Below are positions 47,516 to 57,289 of a stretch of 64,000 nucleotides of DNA, piece by piece (the first letter of the stretch is position 1; each line of letters opens with the position of its first letter). The notes below the pieces were generated by a model. That model did no database searches, was not told the origin of the DNA, and was given only the letters and a program-made list of their open reading frames with translations. The translations under genes were made by a program, and so were the position numbers. The DNA comes from an uncultured Rubripirellula sp. (GTDB lineage: Bacteria; Planctomycetota; Planctomycetia; Pirellulales; Pirellulaceae), in contig CALJHC010000005.1 of the NCBI GenBank assembly GCA_938075415.1, positions 22,195 through 86,194 on the forward strand, written 5' to 3'.

Positions 47516-49177
47516 TCAGCCCTCATCAGTCTTTTGGGTTGAGTCAATGGTGTCAGTTCGTGGGGGGGCATTGATAACTTGACCAATTGCGTAGGCGAGT
47601 CTGCCGATCATTCCGAAGTAAAGGAACATGGTCGTTTCCGCGGCAATGATTGAAATAATCGCACAACCTTCGGGACTTGAGGTGGAGGAAATTGCAAAAA
47701 GCAAAAAGGTTCCGACGAACAACAGGCCTGATGAAAAATAGAAACCACCCCAAGCCTCTTCGCATTTGCTGATGCTGCGGGATAGCTCGCTGGAGAACGG
47801 CTTGAAAATGCTGTTCATATCCAACATGGAGAGCAAGACAAAGGGAAATAGAGCGTAGATGGAGAACATGGTGAGCGCGGTCGTCAAGAGATGAGCACCG
47901 AATATTGACGTGCACAATATCCAGCATGGGACAGCCGCAATGAAAGCTGCGCTGCCGACGAGGACCGTTTGTCCAAGCCATGCGGAAGGATCAAGCGTTG
48001 GCCATTGCGAAACTTGTGCTTCATCATTCGCAGCGGCAAGGAGGATTGCCATTCCGCAGCTGATTGATAGCAGCCCGAAAAGAAGTCCGCCAGGAAACAA
48101 ACCTAGCGTAAGAATCGCCATTTCTAATTTGAGTACCACGATGGTTGGTAAGATTGCAAGCAGTGAAAGAACAGCCAGGTGTATCAAAACGGTTGGGTCG
48201 CGAAATGGGGAGAGTACACTCTTTAACCATTCTCCGATCTGAGGGGTGTCATAACCATCTGGTTCGCTTGTTTCTTCTTCGTTAATGCGAGCGGCATCCT
48301 CGAGAAGCTCGTTGGCAGATTTCTGGAATGGATCCGGTCGTCGCTCGACTTTTGGATTCGATTCAAACTGAAATGTTTCAGCCTGGTCGATGTTAATAGT
48401 CGCTTTCTTTTTTAGTTTTGGAGCTGGAGGAATGACCATTTCGCTATAGCAGTCACTGCACTTGATTGTCTTCCCGACTTGATTTGCTTTGGCGTAAAGG
48501 TAGCTTCCGCAGACCTTGCAAGTCACTCGATAATCTTTGGCGTATTCAACGTCATTTGCTTCCGGCGGCGGGTTGGTTTGGTTGCCCGCTGAGCCATTCA
48601 CTCCTTGGCGAGTCTTGTTTGGTGCTAGCGGTGTTTTGTTTGTGTTGGCTGATGCAATGACTTCCTTGCCTTGTTTTGATTTAGGGCTTTTTGACTCATT
48701 TGGATGATTCAGTGAATTAATTTTCGGGACTGATTCGGAGATTGTTGTGAAGTCGTCGAATTCATCCCCGTTGAATTCATCACCTCTAAGATCATTGAGC
48801 AGGTCATCTTGGTTGGACAGGAAGTCTCCGGATAGCGGTTTTGGGTTGGCGGTTGTTGGAGGCTCAGCGATCTTGTCCGCATTCCTTTTTTGCATTGACT
48901 TTGGCAGTTGCAGCACAAACTCGTCATCACCATCCTCGTCGTCTTCAAGTGTGAGCTTGATAGGTGCATCAGAGGTGGATCCACCCGTTGTTTTGGGGAT
49001 GGGGCCAGGGGGCTCATCTAGGGAGAGCCAATCGTCATCCTTGGATTTTGATGACGCTACAATGCCGGGCGCCAAAAACGTTTGCTGGCAGTGCGGGCAT
49101 TTCACTCGACGTCCGGCAGCCTTTTCAGCAACTCGTACCGATCCGTTGCATCTTGGACACTGGAGTGATTGAGGCAT
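47516..49177 (-). CDS. MJ0042-type zinc-ribbon multi-pass membrane protein
   Basis: A planctomycete-style hypothetical protein of 553 residues. The N terminus is a zinc ribbon of MJ0042 type (CPRC at 8-11, CPHC at 27-30). A low-complexity Asp/Asn/Ser/Lys-rich stretch (about 40-215) follows, then a second Cys pair set (CKVC and CSDC, about 221-240). The C-terminal half (about 335-545) has about five membrane helices, e.g. TVLIHLAVLSLLAILPTIVV. No enzyme motif is seen. Similar proteins may be membrane sensors or scaffolds; function is unknown. It is convergent with the topoisomerase operon. Confidence 0.8.
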   Translation of the reverse strand: MPQSLQCPRCNGSVRVAEKAAGRRVKCPHCQQTFLAPGIVASSKSKDDDWLSLDEPPGPIPKTTGGSTSDAPIKLTLEDDEDGDDEFVLQLPKSMQKRNADKIAEPPTTANPKPLSGDFLSNQDDLLNDLRGDEFNGDEFDDFTTISESVPKINSLNHPNESKSPKSKQGKEVIASANTNKTPLAPNKTRQGVNGSAGNQTNPPPEANDVEYAKDYRVTCKVCGSYLYAKANQVGKTIKCSDCYSEMVIPPAPKLKKKATINIDQAETFQFESNPKVERRPDPFQKSANELLEDAARINEEETSEPDGYDTPQIGEWLKSVLSPFRDPTVLIHLAVLSLLAILPTIVVLKLEMAILTLGLFPGGLLFGLLSISCGMAILLAAANDEAQVSQWPTLDPSAWLGQTVLVGSAAFIAAVPCWILCTSIFGAHLLTTALTMFSIYALFPFVLLSMLDMNSIFKPFSSELSRSISKCEEAWGGFYFSSGLLFVGTFLLFAISSTSSPEGCAIISIIAAETTMFLYFGMIGRLAYAIGQVINAPPRTDTIDSTQKTDEG

Positions 49178-49664
49178 GCGAAAGGGTTCGGATTTAGGGT
49201 GAATGACGCGAGAAGACCTGCCCTAGTTTACCTCGCAGTTTCGCACGGGGTATGAGGCACTCTTCAAAAGAGTTGAGTCACTTATTTGAACGACCAATGA
49301 ATCCAATGCGCGAGACGGTTGGGTCTGCATTGATAAATAGCGTTCCCGCGTGGTGCAGGGTCTTTCATGTCTGAATTGCTGGGATTCGCTCATTGAATGC
49401 ATCGATGAACCGGAATGCCAACGGCGGTGATTTTCCATCACTCGATCGTTTCTGACTGGATTGTGAACTTCCGCACAAAAATTGACGGCAGTTTCGGGGA
49501 ATAAGAGGGTGTTAATGAGGATTGCTGGTTTTTTCCTCTTATTTGGTACAGCCACAATCTTGCTCAATGATCCTTGGCCAGATTTCATACCGCGGTATTG
49601 CTGACGTCGAGGATTCGATAAATTGTGTGAGATACCAATCGATCACTCAAAATTAGACTGAATC
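49178..49664. other. Divergent gap upstream of pheT
   Basis: 487 bp with no gene. I looked for pheS, or a leader peptide rich in Phe codons with attenuator, and found neither. Confidence 0.45.
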
Positions 49665-51719
49665 ATGCTTGTTGCTCTGAAGTGGCTAACAAAATACATC
49701 GACTTGCCGATGGATCACGAGGAATTAGCCCAACGCCTCAGTTTGGCTGGATTGAATCATGAATCGACTGATGTGATCGATAATCAGATTGTCATCGATC
49801 TCGAGATCACAAGTAATCGTGGTGACTGTTTGGGGCATCTGGGGGTGGCTCGAGAGATTGGCGTGCTTTTCGGACTAGAAACGTGTTTCCCAACACCGGT
49901 ATTACAAGAAAATGGTCCTCCCATCGGGGATCTGTTATCAGTCAGGAACCAGTTTGAAGAAGCTTGCCCGCGTTACACCGCGAGAGTCATTCAGGGTGTT
50001 CAGGTTGGCCCGAGTCCTGAATGGCTGGTCGAAGCGTTACAGTCGGTATTTTGGAAACGCCGATTGGATGGCACGATCGAGCGTTATCAGAGCATTAACA
50101 ACGTCGTGGATGCAACGAATTACGTTCTGATGGAATGTGGTCAACCACTTCATGCGTTTGATTATTCCAAAATAGCGGACAAGCAAGTTGTGGTGCGTCC
50201 CGCTGCTAATCAAGAAATCATGCACGCGATCGATCACAAAGATTACACACTTGATCCATCGGTTTGCGTGATTGCAGATTCCACCCACCCTTCGGCCATC
50301 GCCGGCGTGATGGGTGGAGCCAGTTCTGAGGTCAGTGAGTCGACAACAGATTTGGTCATTGAAGCGGCAGTATTTACACCGCTATCCATTCGTCGCACAG
50401 CGCGGAAACTAAAACTGCATAGCCCTTCCTCCTATCGGTTTGAGCGAAAGGTTGATCCGGTTGGTGTTGAGTGGGCGAGCCGAAGGGTTTGTGAGTTGAT
50501 CGTCGAGCTTGCCGGGGGAACTGTTGCAGCGGGAATGATTGATACAGCACCTGAAATTCCAACACGAGCCCCGGTTGTATTGCGAGCAAGTCAACTGGAA
50601 AGAATTCTTGGTATTAAATTAGACGTCGGCGAAATGACTCGTATCCTCGAGGCATTGGGATGCCAGTCAGGTTCACTTGAAGGTGATGCGGTCGCTTACA
50701 CTCCTCCCTCTTGGCGGCATGATTTGACTCGCGAGGCTGATTTGGTCGAAGAAGTCGCGAGGATTCACGGATACGACAAAATACCGGACGATTCACCAAT
50801 TCCGGTCGCCCCGAGTGCCAAACGCACCTTTGATACGGCGATGGGCAAGATTCGAGGGGTTTTGACCGCTTCAGGAATCAGCGAAGCAATGACACCGAGT
50901 GTGGTCACGGAAAAGCTTGACCAATCAATCAGTCCCTGGACGGATCGCCCTGCGTTGAAGACTCAGGTAGCGATGTTAAAAGGTGCGAAAACGCTACGTC
51001 GAAGTTTGATTCCCAGTTTGTTGGAAGGTCGGGCGAAAAACTGGGCTTCGGCAAGTCTTGAGGCTGATCTTTTCGAAATTGCACATCTCTATCTACCCAA
51101 CGAGGGTGATGATGCGTTACCAACGGAGCATTACTCGCTCGCGTTAGTCACTGGGCAAGATTTCTATTCGTTGAAGGGTGTGCTAGAGACGCTTTGCCAA
51201 CGCTTGGGTGTCGATGTTGCTTTGGATGTGAAAACGGTCGATCGAATTGGATTTCCGGCTCGTGGCTGTGTCCAGCTTGTTCTTGGTGATCAAACCTTGG
51301 GTTATCTCGGTATTGTTGACCCCAAAGTGGTCAAAAGTTGGAAGCTGCCAAACGCGGTTTGTGCTGCAGAGGTATCGCTTGAAGTGTTGTTGGAACATTC
51401 GCAACTGGTGCCTCAGCAAAAAGCCATCAGCATGTTCCCCTCGGTTCAACGAGACTTGAATTTTGTCGTGTCCGAATCGGTAGCGTGGCGAGAAATGGAG
51501 CAAGTGGTCCGAGCGGCAGTGGGCGATTCGCTGGCTAAGATTACCTATCGTGAGACGTATCGAGATGCCAAAAAAGATGGTAATGATCGCAAACGTGTTC
51601 TCATGACCGTTGAGTTGCAGCGTCATGATGAAACACTAAGCGGTGAGCAAGCGGATTCTTTGGTGAACGAGGTAATCGTTGCCTGCCAGAAGAATCTGTC
51701 GGCCGAATTGCTCTCTTGA
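49665..51719 (+). CDS. pheT: Phenylalanine-tRNA ligase beta subunit lacking the EMAP domain
   Basis: Beta subunit of phenylalanyl-tRNA synthetase. The N terminus WLTKYIDLPMDHEELAQRLS runs straight into IVIDLEITSNRGDCLGHLGV. The EMAP-II/OB tRNA-binding domain that normally sits between them (about residues 40-150 of E. coli PheT) is absent, so length is 684 instead of about 795. The B3/B4 editing domain (INNVVDATNYVLMECGQPLH), B5 domain (YTPPSWRHDLTREADLVEEV), catalytic-like core and C-terminal FDX-ACB domain (FPSVQRDLNFVV) are all present. pheS is not adjacent, whereas most bacteria have pheST together. Confidence 0.95.
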   Translation: MLVALKWLTKYIDLPMDHEELAQRLSLAGLNHESTDVIDNQIVIDLEITSNRGDCLGHLGVAREIGVLFGLETCFPTPVLQENGPPIGDLLSVRNQFEEACPRYTARVIQGVQVGPSPEWLVEALQSVFWKRRLDGTIERYQSINNVVDATNYVLMECGQPLHAFDYSKIADKQVVVRPAANQEIMHAIDHKDYTLDPSVCVIADSTHPSAIAGVMGGASSEVSESTTDLVIEAAVFTPLSIRRTARKLKLHSPSSYRFERKVDPVGVEWASRRVCELIVELAGGTVAAGMIDTAPEIPTRAPVVLRASQLERILGIKLDVGEMTRILEALGCQSGSLEGDAVAYTPPSWRHDLTREADLVEEVARIHGYDKIPDDSPIPVAPSAKRTFDTAMGKIRGVLTASGISEAMTPSVVTEKLDQSISPWTDRPALKTQVAMLKGAKTLRRSLIPSLLEGRAKNWASASLEADLFEIAHLYLPNEGDDALPTEHYSLALVTGQDFYSLKGVLETLCQRLGVDVALDVKTVDRIGFPARGCVQLVLGDQTLGYLGIVDPKVVKSWKLPNAVCAAEVSLEVLLEHSQLVPQQKAISMFPSVQRDLNFVVSESVAWREMEQVVRAAVGDSLAKITYRETYRDAKKDGNDRKRVLMTVELQRHDETLSGEQADSLVNEVIVACQKNLSAELLS

Positions 51720-52116
51720 TTATCGCCAAGTTAATTGGTTGAGAATCCAACGATTCAACCGGAATGCGTCGTTGGTATTGCCCTTTGCAAAAAACTTCGT
51801 TTAAGCAAGTTCGTGCCTGATCAGATCGCAGTTGGGAAATCCACTGATCCGATTTGAGGGAGGAGATCAAAGAAAATTCAGCGGGGTCATTTGCTGAGCC
51901 AATGGAAATTGCACCCTTGGCTGAGCATTAGCAAACCCGATGCGAATTTGCTTTGTTACAGGCTGCTGTCTTGATGCAGCTAGTGTCAGACCGCTTTCGC
52001 GAATTCGTCTTTTGTTCTGCCTAGCCCCCTCTGCTCACCTGCATGTCCCCATCGAGTCCAACGCCTCGTGATGCGAGGCGGATCGAATGCATCTGCCGGT
52101 TCGCTTCAGGTAAGCG
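51720..52116. other. Convergent gap after pheT
   Basis: 397 bp without a gene. A 7-bp hairpin CGCCTCG/CGAGGCG (52062-52080) lies 37 bp beyond the stop of the DUF1080 gene on the minus strand but has no T-run. Confidence 0.4.
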
Positions 52117-52902
52117 TTACTTGATCGGCGTCTCTTTATTACCGTTTTTCAAAAATGGCTCTCGGACCTGTTCACCAGCGGCCGCGTGAAACGGACGTAC
52201 CCAGATATTTCGAAATCCAACAGGGTTGCCATGATCCTGCAACGAAATCGGGCCAACCGGCGGATGAGCGTTGTAGGCAGGTGGGCGGTTGAAAGGTGTG
52301 TCACCTTTAAGCTCGAAGTGATTTAGGATGAGGACACCATTGTGCAATGCAGTGATGTAAGCAGGAGAAACGAGTTGACCTTGTTCATCAAAACGCGGCG
52401 CGGTCCAAAAAATGTCGTAGGAATTCCATTTCGTTGGAGGTCGCATTGCGTTGACCGCCGGTGGCGTCTGTTTATAGATGGCTCCGGCTTGACCGTCATG
52501 ATAGGTCGCGTTGTCAAATGAATCTAACACCTGGATCTCGTAACGATCCATCAAGAAAACACCACTGTTGCCACGTCCTTGGCCGCTTCCTTTGACCGGT
52601 TCCGGTGCTTTCCATTCGATGTGCAGTTGGCAATCGCCAAATGACTCCATCGTGGTGATTTTACCTTTACCACTGAACGCGATTCCGTCTTTAACGGTCC
52701 AATTCTGACCATTCTTCCACCCCGAGAGGCTCTTTCCATCAAAGAGAATGATCGCATCGGATGGCGGCTGATCATCTGTTTCTCCCGGGCTGACAATGGC
52801 AGGTGCCTGCCATTGAATACCGTTGAGGTATTCAGCGGCGTTAATGGATCCGGAAATCAGGATTCCGAGTGATAAAAAAAGCGTGAGTGAAAAAGTTTTC
52901 AT
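52117..52902 (-). CDS. Secreted DUF1080 (3-keto-disaccharide hydrolase domain) protein
   Basis: Exported jelly-roll protein of the DUF1080 family, abundant in planctomycetes and Bacteroidetes; some members hydrolyse 3-keto-glycosides. ATG 52902 (MKTFSLTLFL) starts a clear signal peptide ending near SINAAEY; the frame is open further upstream but without a signal. Family blocks: ILFDGKSLSGWKNG, the ITTMESFGDCQLHIEWKAP strand pair, GNSGVFLMDRYEIQVLDSFD, and PISLQDHGNPVGFRNIWVRP. It has 261 residues, standard. No partner gene is adjacent. Confidence 0.9.
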   Translation of the reverse strand: MKTFSLTLFLSLGILISGSINAAEYLNGIQWQAPAIVSPGETDDQPPSDAIILFDGKSLSGWKNGQNWTVKDGIAFSGKGKITTMESFGDCQLHIEWKAPEPVKGSGQGRGNSGVFLMDRYEIQVLDSFDNATYHDGQAGAIYKQTPPAVNAMRPPTKWNSYDIFWTAPRFDEQGQLVSPAYITALHNGVLILNHFELKGDTPFNRPPAYNAHPPVGPISLQDHGNPVGFRNIWVRPFHAAAGEQVREPFLKNGNKETPIK

Positions 52903-53664
52903 TGGGTTTCCGTTGGGGAGGGGGACGGTCATGGTTAAGCAAACGGCTAGCACATTGATCAACAATGCATCCCGCCGTGACGCGCAGGGTATCACTGTGC
53001 CGCGACACCGATTTGATGATCTGCAAACTGCTTGGCCAAAGATTATCGTTGCTGTTCGCCCAAGGATCAATGGATGGAAGCGTGTAATATGGAATGCCGG
53101 GACTAGTAAGCCCTCGACTTTCCATATTGGCTGAGCCTTGTCGATCGTTCACAGCGGTTGATGTCGCCAACCTTCCAAGGTGTTGTTGTGCTGATGTTTG
53201 GTCGGGCCACCCCTGCGTTGGTAGGGGACTGACGCCGTGATTCTACGGAAACTTTGTTTCCACCTCCCAATAAGTTTTTCCGTCTTGATCTCCAACAGAT
53301 TTGCCAGACGCAGATTCCTCTGGCGCAGGTTCCTCTGGCGCAGGGCCGTGGAACATGGCGAGTCACTCCCGAGGCTCACGGTCGTTTTACCCTTAAAACG
53401 GTCCAAGCTTTCGTAAGACGCTTTGCGTGAAACACACAGGCGTCTTCTCAGGGGGAACGCTGAGTCGTGTTCGCAGAGCCTCGCTCTTTTTTCAGTCGAT
53501 GCAAGGTGGCGTCACCCGTTGATTAGTCGATGCTCAAGTTGGCCCATTTCAGGATCGAACCGCAGGAGTCGTGTCAAGAATCTTCCAGGAACTGGGCGTT
53601 CACATTGCAGTGCCCACAGGAGTTCACGTTGACTTTTTACAGCTGTTTTTGCTAATTACCGTGC
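52903..53664. other. Divergent gap with short repeats
   Basis: 762 bp. A 15-bp repeat GCAGGTTCCTCTGGC (53310-53339, two copies plus a start of a third) and a 7-bp hairpin CGTTTTA/TAAAACG (53383-53400) are present. No gene was accepted. Confidence 0.45.
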
Positions 53665-54918
53665 ATGGAACCGCAAGAAAAATCACATCCAAATAACTAT
53701 CCAGCGTTCACCTCGATCTTTCTCGGGGCAATTTTGCTTTGTGGAGACGCATTAACCGCCCAAGAGCCCTTGTTGGTCAATTCGTCACCGTTTCAGGAAA
53801 CTTCAATTTCTGCTGACGTCAGTCAAATAGCGGATGATCATCAACCTTGTGTTCTGCTGCGCAATGACAATGTTTTGCTGGGTGTTGCTCGTCAGGTGGG
53901 GCAGTATGTCCTGATCAAAACCAGTGAAGGAAGCGAGGTAAAATTGGATCAGAGTCAGGTTCTGTGCTGGGCTGATTCCTTGCCAAATCTTTATCGATAC
54001 CGCGTTGATCATCGTCAGGTCGGAGATCTTTCATTGATGCTGCAAGACGTACGCTGGTGCCTGCGTCATGACCTTTATGATTTAGCTGCTTCAGAGTTAT
54101 TGACGATTCGACGCATCGATCCTGGGAATCTGGAGGCGCAACGGCTTCTGGATCAACTGAAGCGTCGGTGGAGTCAGGCAAACGAACCGGGTTTGAGTGC
54201 CGATGATCACATTCAATCCAGGTCGACTTTTGATTTAAAAAATATCTCGACCGAGGAAACGGAAGTTGATTCCAACCGTCACCCTGATTCGCTACCTAGC
54301 CAATTGGTGGAGCAAGGGATCGAGCCAGAGATGCCTGCTGCTTTATTGCGGGGTTTTGCGTCGCACATTCAGCCCATGTTGATCAACCGTTGTGGCATGT
54401 GTCATTCGGATACGGTTTCAACTGATCGGCAATGGTCGATGCGTCTTCCGTCGTCCGGGACTCGTGCGTCGGCGAAACTGACTCGTCAGAATCTGTCGAG
54501 CGTCTTGCCCTATCTGGGTGACGCAAAGTCGAGTTTGAATTTATTGCTTTTGAAGGCGACAGTGGCGCATGGCGGGGCGCCAGCGGCCTTAACCATTCGT
54601 AATGATGCCGCGATCCAATCTCTTTCAAATTGGTCTGCAATGGCAGTCGAGACGATTGAGCATCGCCAATCGAATTCATCACCGAAAATCGATACAGTTC
54701 AAGGCCAACGAGTTCGTCCGTTGAATGCACAGCGTCCGGAGGGGATATCTGAAAACCAAGACTTTTTGGCCGATCAAAGCAAGGAGCAACTTGTGGGTTG
54801 GCCGGAACGGAGTGGCATTGAAAACAGCGGTCCCTCGCGATTGCCCTTGGTCAGCAATCCTTTTGATCCCGGTTTGTTCAATCGACGTTTTGATCTGCGT
54901 AAACAAATTGATCAGTGA
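53665..54918 (+). CDS. Exported protein with a single CxxCH haem-binding motif
   Basis: A 417-residue hypothetical protein with a hydrophobic N-terminal signal (about residues 15-33, ending near TAQE). The first domain (about 45-170) is alpha/beta in character, with a CVLLRNDNVLLGVARQVGQY segment and later a helical DLYDLAASELLTIRRIDP stretch resembling a short TPR-like unit. After a polar linker, PMLINRCGMCHSDT (about 239-252) resembles the start of planctomycete cytochrome domains (PSCyt1 type), with one c-type haem site. The C-terminal 100 residues look unstructured. Role unknown; electron transfer is only suggested by the motif. Confidence 0.72.
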   Translation: MEPQEKSHPNNYPAFTSIFLGAILLCGDALTAQEPLLVNSSPFQETSISADVSQIADDHQPCVLLRNDNVLLGVARQVGQYVLIKTSEGSEVKLDQSQVLCWADSLPNLYRYRVDHRQVGDLSLMLQDVRWCLRHDLYDLAASELLTIRRIDPGNLEAQRLLDQLKRRWSQANEPGLSADDHIQSRSTFDLKNISTEETEVDSNRHPDSLPSQLVEQGIEPEMPAALLRGFASHIQPMLINRCGMCHSDTVSTDRQWSMRLPSSGTRASAKLTRQNLSSVLPYLGDAKSSLNLLLLKATVAHGGAPAALTIRNDAAIQSLSNWSAMAVETIEHRQSNSSPKIDTVQGQRVRPLNAQRPEGISENQDFLADQSKEQLVGWPERSGIENSGPSRLPLVSNPFDPGLFNRRFDLRKQIDQ

Positions 54919-55279
54919 TTTTGGCTGCTGGACAGACAAACTGTGACATCTTGGCGATGACGTCACTTTACCTGCAATTTTCCTTCGGCGAACAACTCAA
55001 GCCGGGGTCCAGTTGTCGATCTTCTTTATCGTTTGCACTGCGTCTTGGTTCTTAATTGTTTCGTCGGTGTACCCCCTGCTTCACTGGGAAGTTGGTGACG
55101 GATGACAACGATTTTCAAAGTGAACCGTCATGCAATTTCGTTAAGATGCATGGTAAGATCAGTTGACCCGGCGCGGTCCGACCGTTTGCCCGGCATCCAC
55201 AATTTCACCGCCTGCGTCGAGAAAAGTGACTCAACGCGGTGCTTACACTGTTTTGATAAAAGTCAGTTGAGAGCAGACG
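54919..55279. other. Gap before the esterase gene
   Basis: 361 bp on the path between two plus-strand genes. Nothing recognised apart from the expected promoter space. Confidence 0.4.
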
Positions 55280-56302
55280 ATGTTGCGATCATTATTCCAC
55301 TGCAGAACGTTATTTGCCCTTCTTTGGATGACTGCTTATATGGTCATGTCTGCACCTGTTGAGTTGTTGGCTCAATCCACTTCGGATTCTCAAACACGCC
55401 AGCGATCAGAGAGGGGTGCACAGCGGATATCGCAATCACGGGCTCAATCCGCCTCTGGCCGAAGTCGTCTCGTAGCGGGCATGCAGGTGGACCGGGATCT
55501 GGTATACGAAACCGTTAATGGGCGAGATTTGCATCTTGATCTATACCGTCCGCCGAGTAACCAGAAATTACCGCTGGTGATTTGGGTTCATGGTGGTGGC
55601 TGGAAATCTGGCTCCAAAAATGGTGCCGGACCATCGCTTGAATTATTAAAGCGTGGTTATGCGGTTGCTTCAGTCGAGTATCGCTTGAGTGGCGAAGCAA
55701 TTTTCCCAGCAGCTATTTCTGATTGCAAAGCGGCTGTTAGCTTCTTAAGACTTCATGCTGGCCGGTATCAGCTTGATCCCAAGCGGTTCGGTGCATGGGG
55801 CTCGTCAGCGGGTGGCCATCTGGTTTCACTAATGGGAACCACTGGTGATGATACCTCTTTCAATTTACATCCCGTTAGCAAAAAGGTTTCCAGTGAGGTG
55901 CAGGCGGTTTGCAATTGGTTTGGACCTTCTGATTTCCTGAGGATGAATGATGCGCCGGGGGCTATCGATCATGATTCGCCCGATTCACCGGAATCACGCT
56001 TTATTGGTGGACCGATTCAGCAGAATCCTGAACTTGTCAAACGAGCAAATCCCATCACTTATATTACCGAGAAAGATCCTCCTTTTTTACATCTTCATGG
56101 GTCAAGTGACCGACTTGTTCTTTTAAGTCAAAGCGAACTACTGCACGCCGCTTTGACTGATTTGAATGTTCAATCTGAACTTCACGTTGTGGTGGATGGT
56201 GGTCACGGATTCCGCGGATCACGAGAGCCGATGCAGGCGATTGTGGGTAGATCGATGGATTTTTTTGACGCAATCTTGAAACTGCAAAATGAGGCGAAGT
56301 GA
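55280..56302 (+). CDS. Secreted alpha/beta-hydrolase esterase (BD-FAE-like)
   Basis: Exported esterase or lipase of the hormone-sensitive lipase/BD-FAE group. A signal peptide is at residues 1-31. The oxyanion motif is HGGGW (104-108), the nucleophile elbow GSSAGG (174-179, Ser176), a likely acid Asp is in HGSSDRLVLLSQSE, and the catalytic His is in GGHGFRG. The 340-residue length is typical. Relatives remove acetyl or feruloyl groups from plant or algal polysaccharides. It is followed 37 bp later by a VOC protein gene, possibly in the same transcript. Confidence 0.88.
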   Translation: MLRSLFHCRTLFALLWMTAYMVMSAPVELLAQSTSDSQTRQRSERGAQRISQSRAQSASGRSRLVAGMQVDRDLVYETVNGRDLHLDLYRPPSNQKLPLVIWVHGGGWKSGSKNGAGPSLELLKRGYAVASVEYRLSGEAIFPAAISDCKAAVSFLRLHAGRYQLDPKRFGAWGSSAGGHLVSLMGTTGDDTSFNLHPVSKKVSSEVQAVCNWFGPSDFLRMNDAPGAIDHDSPDSPESRFIGGPIQQNPELVKRANPITYITEKDPPFLHLHGSSDRLVLLSQSELLHAALTDLNVQSELHVVVDGGHGFRGSREPMQAIVGRSMDFFDAILKLQNEAK

Positions 56303-56339
56303 TCTGTTGAATTCTCTCAGCGTAACCAGTCTTGATTGA

Positions 56340-56789
56340 GTGCACGCCGTGTCGCAAGAGTCTTTCGGAAACCCTGACTTCCAACCACCCGAGGTGATTC
56401 TCGAAGCGGTGTTGTACTGCGATGATTTGGAAGCTGCCGGAGCCTTCTATGAGAAGGTGATTGGTTTAACGTTATCCTCGTGCGAACCTGACCGGCATCG
56501 TTTTTATCAAATGAAATATGGAATGCTTCTGTTGTTTCGAGCTTCCGCAACCCGCAGTCAAGCAATTGAAGTTAATGGGCGGTTGATTCCAAAGCACGGC
56601 ACGACTGGTTCAGGCCATCTTGCGTTTGCGGTGGATATCGAATCTCAAAATGCAATGCGTGAACGCTTGGCCTGTGCGGGTATAAAACTGGAGTCAGAAA
56701 TCAAATGGCCGAGCGGTGGTGAGTCGATATACTGCCGAGATCCCGCAGGGAATAGCATCGAGTTTGCCACGCCTGAATTATGGTATTGA
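56340..56789 (+). CDS. VOC family protein (glyoxalase/bleomycin resistance fold)
   Basis: Small metal-dependent fold protein made of paired beta-alpha-beta-beta-beta modules. Module one: EAVLYCDDLEAAGAFYEKVI. Module two: GHLAFAVDIESQNAMRERLA, ending YCRDPAGNSIEFATP with the usual metal Glu. The start is GTG at 56340, or the GTG three codons later; the domain begins about residue 20. The 149-residue length fits a single-domain VOC enzyme. Substrate unknown; it could be a lyase, dioxygenase or binding protein. Confidence 0.82.
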   Translation: MHAVSQESFGNPDFQPPEVILEAVLYCDDLEAAGAFYEKVIGLTLSSCEPDRHRFYQMKYGMLLLFRASATRSQAIEVNGRLIPKHGTTGSGHLAFAVDIESQNAMRERLACAGIKLESEIKWPSGGESIYCRDPAGNSIEFATPELWY

Positions 56790-57289
56790 TCCGTTTGAAC
56801 ACGTGCGAAATTAATATCTCGACGAGTACTTGCTAAATTAAAATACCTGTGCCTAGAACCGGTTGATTGGCAGCCATGCTAAGAGGATGATATTTGCCCG
56901 ATGAGCCTACCCAAAGCGTCGTGGGCTCGTCCCGATTCGGTTCCTTCTGCGGTTCGAAAAGTTGGAATGAATGACAGACGCTTATTGGGCAGCGCGGTTG
57001 ATTCTTCCATTAGTCGCTAGTGGTCATCTAGCCTGCCATCATCCTGGGCAGGTGTGACCTGCTTTTGTTGTTTCCAAAAGCGAGGAGGCGAATATTTTTC
57101 ATTGCGAGCAAGGATTGCCAAGTCGCTGCAAATGATTCAACCACATCATACTGAGCGGATTCCACTGTCGAGGCAAGTGGGACGTTGTGTTGAATGCAAG
57201 GCTGAGGTCAACGAAACTGTGAGGCAAGTTTTTTCCATCGCGTGATAGCACCCGATGCACACGTTTTGCTTCCATGGGCCAACAAGACC
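56790..57289. other. Convergent gap with hairpin
   Basis: 500 bp between the VOC gene and the threonine aldolase gene. An 11-bp stem (56900-56910 with 56921-56931, with G-T pairs) lies in it without a T-run. No gene seen. Confidence 0.4.
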
